From Chitinophagaceae bacterium UBA2789 (GTDB taxonomy: Bacteria; Bacteroidota; Bacteroidia; Chitinophagales; Chitinophagaceae): 6,109 nt of DNA. The notes beneath the pieces were generated by a model. It saw only the letters and a program-made list of their open reading frames with translations, was not told where the DNA came from and did not search any database. Position numbers and translations under genes: made by a program. The DNA lies in assembly GCA_002352145.1 (NCBI GenBank), contig DEHX01000109.1:1-6109 (forward strand), given 5' to 3'. Below, in pieces: positions 1-5,290 of this stretch. Within the stretch, counting starts at the first letter, position 1; each line of letters begins with the position of its first letter.

Positions 1-614
1 TTGATCTGGTCAACGATCTGCGGGGTAGTGGGCTTTAGTGCTTTTGCTTTTCTGAAGAAATCTTTTGCTGCCCTGAATTCCCTTTTGTTCATCATGAGGC
101 TGCACATCTGCAGGTAAGCGGCTGATTCGTTTTCTTTATCGGGCAATCCTTTTCGGATGGCTGACCTGATATAGCTCTCAGCCTGTTTCAGGTCGTTTTT
201 CTGCATGGCCAGCATTCCCATTTGCAGCAGGCTGGCACCTTCAGCTTCTTTCATCGGCATGCCCAGGTCGAGGCCTTTTTTCATCATTTTTTCTGCTCCG
301 TCAAAATCCTGTTTTACCATAGCGATATTGCCCTTTAGGGTATAATACACGGAGCGGATAGGCTTATACAGCAGGTTGGGAAACTTTATTGTATTCAGTA
401 CTTTTTCAGCGCCTTCCATATCTCCATTTTCCATGTATTCCTGTATTAGTCGCAGTGGCCCAAAGAAAAAATGACCGGCTACCAATATCACACCCACCAG
501 GTAAAGGGGAAAGGCAGGCCAGAAACTGGAAGAATAATTGACGAAAACACCCAACGCTATCAGCACAATTCCGATCCAGAGCCTGTATTTTATGAGGAGA
601 TTATAGAATTTCAT
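1..614 (-). CDS. Two-helix membrane protein with TPR-like repeats, C-terminus cut by window edge
   Basis: The frame is open from an ATG at 614-612 to the window edge, giving 204 whole codons and no stop, so the C-terminus is missing. The next ATG upstream (619-617) is followed at once by a stop, which fixes the start. The N-terminus (MKFYNLLIKYRLWIG) leads into two hydrophobic segments at about residues 12-27 and 33-52, probably a membrane hairpin. From about residue 56 the protein is a chain of amphipathic helix pairs with TPR-like spacing: about 56-78, 84-118 (GNIAMVKQDFDGAEKMMKKG), 123-156 (GMLAMQKNDLKQAESYIRSA) and 160-195 (CSLMMNKREFRAAKDFFRKA). TPR arrays usually hold protein partners, so a scaffold role at the inner membrane is plausible, but the specific function is unknown. 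It is transcribed divergently from the tRNA and appears to have its own promoter box at 635-642. I am confident it is a real gene, and the TPR assignment is by eye. Confidence 0.85.
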   Translation of the reverse strand, partial: MKFYNLLIKYRLWIGIVLIALGVFVNYSSSFWPAFPLYLVGVILVAGHFFFGPLRLIQEYMENGDMEGAEKVLNTIKFPNLLYKPIRSVYYTLKGNIAMVKQDFDGAEKMMKKGLDLGMPMKEAEGASLLQMGMLAMQKNDLKQAESYIRSAIRKGLPDKENESAAYLQMCSLMMNKREFRAAKDFFRKAKALKPTTPQIVDQI

Positions 615-634
615 TACATGAAAATTAAGGGATG

Positions 635-642
635 CAAAGATA
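635..642 (-). promoter_or_regulatory. Probable Bacteroidota -7 box (TATCTTTG) for the minus-strand TPR gene
   Basis: Read on the minus strand, these bases are TATCTTTG, a full match to the Bacteroidota housekeeping -7 consensus TAnnTTTG. The box sits 20 bases upstream of the ATG at 614, so the leader would be short. No good TTTG -33 element lies 19-21 bases upstream; the nearest is a weak TTTC-like stretch around 665-668. The position just upstream of a start codon supports the call, but the missing -33 element lowers confidence. Confidence 0.45.
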
Positions 643-680
643 GGGTTTGCCCAAATAGTGATTGGAAAGCCCGGATTGAT

Positions 681-688
681 TATTTTTG
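681..688 (+). promoter_or_regulatory. Probable -7 box (TATTTTTG) for the tRNA-Arg gene
   Basis: TATTTTTG matches the Bacteroidota -7 consensus TAnnTTTG exactly and ends 7 bases before the first base of the mature tRNA, the expected distance for a transcript starting at or just before the tRNA 5' end. The -33 region is poor: only a TTG at 662-664, with a spacer of about 16 bases. With the divergent box at 635-642 it makes 615-695 a compact two-way promoter region. Confidence 0.5.
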
Positions 689-695
689 CCGCCCC

Positions 696-770
696 GGTCC
701 CGTAGTTCAATGGATAGAATAGAAGTTTCCTAAACTTTTGATACAGGTTCGATTCCTGTCGGGACTACCA
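696..770 (+). tRNA. tRNA-Arg (anticodon CCU), CCA encoded
   Basis: The cloverleaf folds completely. The acceptor stem pairs 696-702 (GGTCCCG) with 760-766 (CGGGACT), ending in a G-U pair at position 1-72. The D stem is GTTC/GAAT around an AATGGATA loop. The anticodon stem is GAAGT/ACTTT around the loop TTCCTAA, putting anticodon CCT at 729-731. The T stem is ACAGG/CCTGT around TTCGATT. The discriminator base is A767 and the CCA end is encoded at 768-770. The body is 72 nt plus CCA, with a normal short variable loop. The anticodon reads AGG arginine codons. A second CCA follows immediately (771-773 begins CCA), giving CCACCA. A hairpin terminator starts within two bases of the 3' end, so the tRNA appears to be a single-gene transcript. 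Confidence 0.96.
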
Positions 771-771
771 C

Positions 772-798
772 CAAAAGGCAGTTAAACGCTGCCTTTTG
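772..798 (+). terminator. Hairpin terminator after tRNA-Arg
   Basis: A perfect inverted repeat pairs 772-781 (CAAAAGGCAG) with 789-798 (CTGCCTTTTG) around the 7-base loop TTAAACG. The U-rich side is part of the 3' arm (CTTTTG) rather than a separate run after the stem. Its position directly behind the tRNA makes transcription termination the obvious role. The 3' arm also contains the TTG at 796, the most upstream possible start of the sigma gene, which argues against that start. Confidence 0.75.
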
Positions 799-858
799 TC
801 ATATAATGAATTACTTGTTTTCGTAAGTTACAGCGTCAAAATAAAAAGCCACAGACAG

Positions 859-1422
859 TTGACTGAATCAGAGCTGATACAAGGATTGAAGGATGGAGAT
901 GAATCTGCCTTTAAAGAACTCGTTGATACCCATAAAGACAGGGTTTATAATACTGCTTTGGGAATAGTACAAAATGCAGAAGATGCCGAAGATGTGGCCC
1001 AGGAGGTTTTCATCCAGGTTTTTCGCTCTATCCACTCATTCAAAGGCGATGCAAAACTGTCTACCTGGCTTTACCGGATTGCCACTACCCGTTCGCTGGA
1101 CTTGCTACGTAGCAAAAAGAGTAAAAAGCGATTCGGTATTATCCAGCGGCTTTTTGGTGAAGGTGATGAACCGGCTTTTGAAATACCTGATTTTAATCAC
1201 CCCGGAGTAGCCCTTGAGCAGAAGGAAAATGCCGCCCGTTTATTCAGAGCCATTAGCCAACTCCCTGAAAATCAAAAAATAGCATTTACGCTGCACAAAC
1301 TGGAGGATTTGAGCTACCAGGAAGTAAGTGAGGTGATGCAGACTACCGTGCCGGCAATAGAGTCATTGATGCACAGGGCTAAACTGAACCTTCGAAAAAT
1401 ATTGGAAAAAGAAACAGGCTGA
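859..1422 (+). CDS. ECF-type RNA polymerase sigma factor (sigma-70 family)
   Basis: This cytoplasmic sigma factor should direct RNA polymerase to a small regulon. With the TTG start at 859 it has 187 residues, a normal ECF length. Region 2 spans about residues 17-84, with the core-binding stretch NAEDAEDVAQEVFIQVF near 39-55 and the -10-binding stretch STWLYRIATTRSLDLLR near 68-84. A basic linker follows (SKKSKKRFG). Region 4 spans about 128-182, with LPENQKIAFTLHKLEDLSYQ and the helix-turn-helix up to HRAKLNLRKIL. The reading frame is open back to a TTG at 796, but that codon lies in the tRNA terminator arm. There is no in-frame ATG near the N-terminus, so the exact start is uncertain; the residues KIKSHRQ just before 859 look native and an ATA at 841 is another option. 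The next two genes encode a membrane protein and a CpxP-like protein, the usual layout for a sigma factor held at the membrane until envelope stress. Confidence 0.93.
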   Translation: MTESELIQGLKDGDESAFKELVDTHKDRVYNTALGIVQNAEDAEDVAQEVFIQVFRSIHSFKGDAKLSTWLYRIATTRSLDLLRSKKSKKRFGIIQRLFGEGDEPAFEIPDFNHPGVALEQKENAARLFRAISQLPENQKIAFTLHKLEDLSYQEVSEVMQTTVPAIESLMHRAKLNLRKILEKETG

Positions 1423-1475
1423 ATAACTTACGGGACGAAGGTTTTACCCCCTCTTCCCGTCAAAAATGTTGTATT

Positions 1476-1799
1476 ATGAAAACGGATTACAATAAGAAGG
1501 CAGATGAAATCCTCAGCAGCTTGGATAATATACAGAAGGCTGTTGCTCCTGACTTCTTTTATACCCGCCTTCGGGCGAGGATGGAAAAGGAATCCGAAGT
1601 GCCTGCCACCAGGCCCTGGGTACTAAGACCGGTTTATACTTTTGCTGCACTACTGATTGTATTATTAGTCAATGCTTTTGTATTATTCAGGGAAAACGGT
1701 GCCAAACAAACAACAACTGCTGTTGACCCGATGCAGTCTATTGCTGCTGAATATAACCTGAACGATAACTCACTGTACGATATAGCACAGGATAAATAA
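1476..1799 (+). CDS. Small single-pass membrane protein, putative anti-sigma factor
   Basis: This 107-residue protein has a charged N-terminal part (about 1-50, with EILSSLDNIQKAVAPDFFYT followed by RLRARMEKE), one hydrophobic segment at about 52-71 (PVYTFAALLIVLLVNAFVLF), and a short C-terminal tail of about 35 residues. Basic residues before the helix suggest the N-terminus faces the cytoplasm and the tail the periplasm. This is the topology expected for a membrane-bound anti-sigma factor, and the gene starts 53 bp after the ECF sigma gene and ends 5 bp before the CpxP-like gene. I see no zinc-binding HxxxCxxC motif, so it is not a classical ZAS-type anti-sigma factor. CnrY, the anti-sigma of the CnrYXH system, is also small, single-pass and lacks that motif. 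The anti-sigma role rests on position and topology, not on a recognised domain. Confidence 0.72.
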   Translation: MKTDYNKKADEILSSLDNIQKAVAPDFFYTRLRARMEKESEVPATRPWVLRPVYTFAALLIVLLVNAFVLFRENGAKQTTTAVDPMQSIAAEYNLNDNSLYDIAQDK

Positions 1800-1804
1800 G
1801 TAAG

Positions 1805-2284
1805 ATGAAAAATTCGAATAACCGTATACTCACCGTAGCAGTGTTGTTACTGCTGGTTGCCAATATAATACTGGTCTTCATGCTGGTTAAAGGAAAAGGA
1901 CCAAAAGAAAGTGGTCGCCAGGGCAGAGGAGAGCCATTTGAACTGATGGCAAAAGAATTGAAGATGACCGATCAGCAGAAAAACGATTACAAGTTGTTGC
2001 GTGAAGAACATCAGAAAAAGGTAAAACCACTATTTGACTCCCTCAGAGCTGCAAAAACAGCATTTTATGACCTGATGAAGCTGGATACAGTGAGTGACAG
2101 CCTGGTAAATTTGTATGGTCAGCAAATAGCTCAAAGACAAATTGCAATTGATAAAGTAACATTTGCCCACTTCAAAAAAGTAAGATCACTTTTCAATCCT
2201 GACCAGCTGCCCCAGTACGATAGCTTCATGAAAAAGATGATGCAAAGGAGCAGGAGAGATTCTGCGACCAAAAAGGATAAATAA
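1805..2284 (+). CDS. Membrane-anchored Spy/CpxP-like periplasmic protein (heavy-metal-sensor/LTxxQ type)
   Basis: This 159-residue protein has an N-terminal hydrophobic segment (about 8-28) with no clear signal-peptidase site, so it is probably an anchor leaving the rest in the periplasm. The remainder is nearly all helical and highly charged. It has two copies of the LTxxQ-type motif that marks the Spy/CpxP/ZraP/CnrX superfamily: MTDQQ at 54-58 in ELKMTDQQKNDYKLLREEHQ, and NPDQ at 131-134 in SLFNPDQLPQYDSFM. The spacing of about 77 residues fits that fold. Family members are periplasmic chaperones or stress and metal sensors. Only two histidines are present (H69 and H122), one near each motif; they could bind metal, but the HxxxM arrangement of CnrX is not visible. 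The gene lies 5 bp after the putative anti-sigma gene, so it is likely the periplasmic input or an effector of that circuit. The C-terminus is very basic (MKKMMQRSRRDSATKKDK). Confidence 0.82.
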   Translation: MKNSNNRILTVAVLLLLVANIILVFMLVKGKGPKESGRQGRGEPFELMAKELKMTDQQKNDYKLLREEHQKKVKPLFDSLRAAKTAFYDLMKLDTVSDSLVNLYGQQIAQRQIAIDKVTFAHFKKVRSLFNPDQLPQYDSFMKKMMQRSRRDSATKKDK

Positions 2285-2287
2285 AAG

Positions 2288-4072
2288 TCAGGCGTATATT
2301 CTCTCTATCGCATCTCTGAATTTTTCCGTAATTACTTTTCTCTTTAATGATAACTTGGGAGTAAGTTCTCCTGTGTCTACACTCCAGTCATGTGGCAACA
2401 GTTCAAATTTTTTAATCTGCTCCACCTGGTTAAAAAATTTATTGAAACTTTCTACAAGGTCTTTGTATAAAGCAATTACTTTTTCGTTTTGTATCAATTC
2501 TTCATTAGTGCCATCCGGTACATTGTTATGATGGCACCAGTCCCGCAGGTTGGGGAAGGAGGGTATGATCAGTGCGCCGACAAATTTCCGCTCGGAACCA
2601 ACTACCATTACCTGTTCAACATACATGGATTCTTTTAACCGGTTTTCAATCGGTAATGGCGCTACATATTTACCACCGCTTGTTTTGAATAATTCCTTTT
2701 TACGGTCAGTTATTTTCAGGTAAGTATGGTCTACCATCATCCCGATATCTCCTGTATGAAACCATCCATCTGCATCGATTACTTCGGCAGTAAGGTCGGG
2801 CCGTTTATAATATCCCATCATAATATTGGGGCCTTTGCAAAGTATCTCTCCGTCTTCAGCAATCTTCACCATCACGTCTTTTATGATGGGGCCCACAGTG
2901 CCAAACATTCTTCCTTTCTCATCATAAGTGTTTACGGATATCACAGGTGAGGTTTCAGTAAGGCCGTAACCTTCCATAATAGGTATATTGGCAGCAGTAA
3001 ATATTCTGATCAGTCGTACCTGGCAAGCGGCGCCACCTGTTACCACACATCTTAACCGGTTACCCAGGGCTTCCCTCCATTTACTAAAAACCAGTTTGTT
3101 GGCGAGACTCAACTGAAAGTTGTACCAGGCTCCCTGGCTTTTATTGATTTCAAATTTTTCAGCTAAACTGTGTGCCCAGAAAAATATTTTTCTTTTAGTA
3201 CCTGTCAGTTCATTTCCTTTTTGCATGATCTTATCATACACTTTCTCCAATAACCTGGGGACAGTGGTGAACATATCCGGTTGTACCTCTTTTAAGTTTT
3301 CTCCGATTGTTTCCAGGCTTTCAGCATAATAGATAGAAGTATAATTGAATAGGTACAGGTAAGTAACCATTCTTTCAAAAATATGGTTCAGCGGAAGGAA
3401 GCTTAAAGAACGCATATTTTCTCCGGGGGGGAAACAGGGGCTTGAAGCAATCACATTCGATAAAATGTTTCGATGGCTCAGCATTACTCCTTTGGGTACC
3501 CCGGTTGTACCAGATGTATAGATAATGGTTACAGCATCCTCTTCTTTAATTTTTTCTGATATTGCTTTTGCCTGGGAAATAAGTTCCGGGGTTGAGGCAG
3601 CAAGTAATTCTTTCCAATGCCTGCAGTTGGCTATATGTTCAAAGGAAAAAATATACTGCAACGAAGAAACCCTTTCTTTTATGCTCATCACTTTTAGAAA
3701 TGCATCTTCATCATTTACTATCATCACTTTAACCTTCGCATCATTTAGGACAAACTCCAGCTCATTGACATTTATCGTTGGATATATTGGCGTTAATAAG
3801 GCGCCGATCTGTTGAACCGCCAGATCCACCATCACCCATTCCGGTCTGTTTTTGGAAATGATGCCCACTTTATCCCTGCCTTCCACAGTCATATCGTTAG
3901 GACTTATTCCAAGGCTAAGAAGGCCGGCACTTAACTGGTCAACTGCTTCTGCCACTTCAGCCGTGCTGAATTTTTTCCACTGGCCTCCGGTTTTACCAGC
4001 CAGCATATCGGGGAGGGGTTTGTTTTCCAGCTGAAGTTGTATGGCATCAAATAGACGTTTAGGTTCAGTCAT
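2288..4072 (-). CDS. Long-chain fatty-acid--CoA ligase (AMP-forming)
   Basis: This enzyme joins a long-chain fatty acid to CoA through an acyl-adenylate, using ATP, and so feeds fatty acids into beta-oxidation or lipid synthesis. At 594 residues it is full length for the bacterial FadD15/ACSL-type branch. Motifs of the adenylate-forming superfamily appear in order: the phosphate-binding loop YTSGTTGVPKG at 185-195, LPLNHIFER at 226-234, the adenine-binding motif GYGLTETSP at 368-376, GWFHTGDIG at 436-444 with the ribose-contacting Asp442, and the hinge region ITDRKKELFKTSGGKYVAP at 454-472. The C-terminal motif reads GELTPKLSLKRK (568-579); by eye, the position usually held by the catalytic lysine is Ser575, with lysines at 573 and 577. 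The start ATG at 4072 gives a normal N-terminus. The gene is convergent with the sigma operon, 3 bp apart. It is preceded by the terminator of the next minus-strand gene, so it probably has its own promoter in 4073-4144, though no clear box was found. No hydrophobic membrane segment is obvious. Confidence 0.95.
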   Translation of the reverse strand: MTEPKRLFDAIQLQLENKPLPDMLAGKTGGQWKKFSTAEVAEAVDQLSAGLLSLGISPNDMTVEGRDKVGIISKNRPEWVMVDLAVQQIGALLTPIYPTINVNELEFVLNDAKVKVMIVNDEDAFLKVMSIKERVSSLQYIFSFEHIANCRHWKELLAASTPELISQAKAISEKIKEEDAVTIIYTSGTTGVPKGVMLSHRNILSNVIASSPCFPPGENMRSLSFLPLNHIFERMVTYLYLFNYTSIYYAESLETIGENLKEVQPDMFTTVPRLLEKVYDKIMQKGNELTGTKRKIFFWAHSLAEKFEINKSQGAWYNFQLSLANKLVFSKWREALGNRLRCVVTGGAACQVRLIRIFTAANIPIMEGYGLTETSPVISVNTYDEKGRMFGTVGPIIKDVMVKIAEDGEILCKGPNIMMGYYKRPDLTAEVIDADGWFHTGDIGMMVDHTYLKITDRKKELFKTSGGKYVAPLPIENRLKESMYVEQVMVVGSERKFVGALIIPSFPNLRDWCHHNNVPDGTNEELIQNEKVIALYKDLVESFNKFFNQVEQIKKFELLPHDWSVDTGELTPKLSLKRKVITEKFRDAIERIYA

Positions 4073-4144
4073 GGTGCAATCGTTGAATCGTTAACTAATC
4101 AGAGAATAAGCAGTTAGCATGGACAAATTAGTCAAAAACCCGCA

Positions 4145-4179
4145 TAAAAAAAATCCTGTCTTACGTTGTAAAACAGGAT
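4145..4179 (-). terminator. Rho-independent terminator of the secreted TPR gene
   Basis: Read on the minus strand, a 12-bp stem (ATCCTGTTTTAC against GTAAGACAGGAT, one G-U pair, 4168-4179 with 4153-4164) closes a three-base loop and is followed by a run of eight T residues (4153-4146). This is a textbook intrinsic terminator 19 bases after the stop codon of the TPR gene ending at 4199. There is no T run in the other direction, so it acts on minus-strand transcription only. It separates that gene from the acyl-CoA ligase downstream. Confidence 0.92.
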
Positions 4180-4198
4180 AAAACAAGTTGTTGAAAAA

Positions 4199-5215
4199 TT
4201 AGTTCACCTGGTAATATTGCCCCGGGGGCATACGAAACACCCTGCTCTTCTGGAAGGTAGAGAAATTATTATATTCTTCACTATGGGTTTTTGTCCAGTT
4301 GTCGTACGCAGCAAGGTTTTCCACGGAGCCAAAAAGCCACTGGTTATAGGCATCAAACATCCCTTCCGATAAAAGCTGGCGATGATAGTCGAACAACCGG
4401 TAAGGATATTTTACAGCATAATTGGCATACCAGTCTATAATAAACCTGGACCGGATCATAGTTAGCACCTCTGTAGTAATGCCTTTGGATGCAAGTGAAC
4501 TTTGTTTGTTCATTACCTGCAGGAAAGATTTGGCAAATTCACTTTTGTTTTTTTCCTCATCTTTTAGCAGGTCAGCCTCTGCAAATAGTTTTTCTTTATA
4601 AGCCTGGAATAACTGTTGCCTCATAGCCGCACCTCTTTCACTAAGGCTTTCCATATTTACAAAGATTTCACCATAGATAAGGCTCCAAACTTTATCTTTT
4701 GTATAGAAATAAAAAAGTGCTGCATTGTAATAATTTCCCCCATAAGCAGGGTCTGCTTCAATGCCTTTTTCCCATTGCTGAATAGCTGAAAAATCTTTTA
4801 CAGCCCAAAGTAACTCCCCGTATTCACTGTACAAGGGTCCGCTTTTCGGAAACTTCTTTAATCCTTTCTTATATACTTTCTCACATTCCTTTACTTCTTC
4901 CAATGCTTTGTACACATTGCCAGCTATTTGAAAAACCACCACATCTGCATCGTCCCGGTCGATCAGGGCTTTTACTCCGTCAAGGGCTTTTGCGTAATCC
5001 CTTTTCAGGTAATAACTCATCACCAGGTCTTTTTGCATTTCCAGGTTATTTTTATCCTGCTGCAAGGCACGGGTAAGTACAATAATGGCATTATCGAAGT
5101 CACCTGTCCGCATGAACGTTTTGGCCGTTTCATGCATTGTTTTGGAGTCTTCTGGCTGGGCTGAAACGAGCAGGAAGGCGGATAAGGCAATAAAAAGAAG
5201 CTGAATTTTTTTCAT
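4199..5215 (-). CDS. Secreted/periplasmic tetratricopeptide repeat protein of unknown function
   Basis: The start is taken as the ATG at 5215, because it opens a clear Sec signal peptide (MKKIQLLFIALSAFLLVSAQ, cleavage probably after VSA). The frame is open 19 codons further to 5272, but those residues are not signal-like and would cross the upstream terminator. The protein has 338 residues. After the signal it carries about five TPR-like helix pairs: roughly 24-55 (AKTFMRTGDFDNAIIVLTRA), 58-87 (DLVMSYYLKRDYAKALDGVK), 92-123 (IAGNVYKALEEVKECEKVYK), 127-156 (YGELLWAVKDFSAIQQWEKG) and 161-190. Residues about 190-338 are helical and aromatic-rich and match no domain I know (for example YPYRLFDYHRQ at 270-280 and YNQWLFG at 290-296). 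There is no lipobox cysteine, so it is probably soluble in the periplasm. Its gene lies 75 bp after the DUF1015 gene on the same strand but is separated by a hairpin terminator, so it may be transcribed alone or by partial read-through. Confidence 0.87.
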   Translation of the reverse strand: MKKIQLLFIALSAFLLVSAQPEDSKTMHETAKTFMRTGDFDNAIIVLTRALQQDKNNLEMQKDLVMSYYLKRDYAKALDGVKALIDRDDADVVVFQIAGNVYKALEEVKECEKVYKKGLKKFPKSGPLYSEYGELLWAVKDFSAIQQWEKGIEADPAYGGNYYNAALFYFYTKDKVWSLIYGEIFVNMESLSERGAAMRQQLFQAYKEKLFAEADLLKDEEKNKSEFAKSFLQVMNKQSSLASKGITTEVLTMIRSRFIIDWYANYAVKYPYRLFDYHRQLLSEGMFDAYNQWLFGSVENLAAYDNWTKTHSEEYNNFSTFQKSRVFRMPPGQYYQVN

Positions 5216-5225
5216 GTTGCAAATT

Positions 5226-5257
5226 AAAAAACAAGAGACGCTATAATGGACGTCTCT
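5226..5257 (-). terminator. Hairpin plus T-run after the DUF1015 gene
   Basis: On the minus strand AGAGACG (5257-5251) pairs with CGTCTCT (5240-5234) around a 10-base loop, and TTG then TTTTTT follow (to 5226). This is a plausible intrinsic terminator 34 bases after the stop codon at 5291. It ends only about 10 bases before the ATG of the next gene, so it could alternatively serve as an attenuator in that gene's leader. The hairpin is flanked by two copies of GTTGCAAA (5216-5223 and 5258-5265). Confidence 0.68.
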
Positions 5258-5290
5258 GTTGCAAAATAACAAATATTTCAGCGAAAGGGC

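Noticed and set aside
471..722. Plus-strand open frame of 83 codons
   Set aside because: It lies antisense to the well-supported membrane TPR gene and runs into the tRNA; its composition does not look like a protein.
696..770. tRNA as an integration site for a mobile element
   Set aside because: There is no integrase, no repeated tRNA 3' end elsewhere in the window, and the neighbours look like core genes.
974..1210. Second plus-strand open frame inside the sigma gene
   Set aside because: It is a frame-shifted shadow of the sigma coding sequence, whose own frame shows both conserved sigma regions.
1430..1460. Possible hairpin between the sigma and membrane-protein genes (ACGGGA with TCCCGT)
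   Set aside because: Only six outer pairs around a 19-base loop plus a weak inner triplet, with no T run; not strong enough to call a terminator or regulator.
3425..3431. Run of seven G residues in the ligase gene as a possible frameshift site
   Set aside because: The reading frame continues correctly on both sides with family-typical residues, so there is no sign of a slip or phase-variable break.
2726..4034. Several plus-strand open frames of 60-96 codons opposite the acyl-CoA ligase
   Set aside because: All are antisense shadows of an intact 594-residue enzyme with every expected motif.
5216..5272. Upstream start at 5272 for the secreted TPR protein
   Set aside because: It would add 19 residues before an obvious signal peptide and place the start inside or before the terminator hairpin; the ATG at 5215 is far better.
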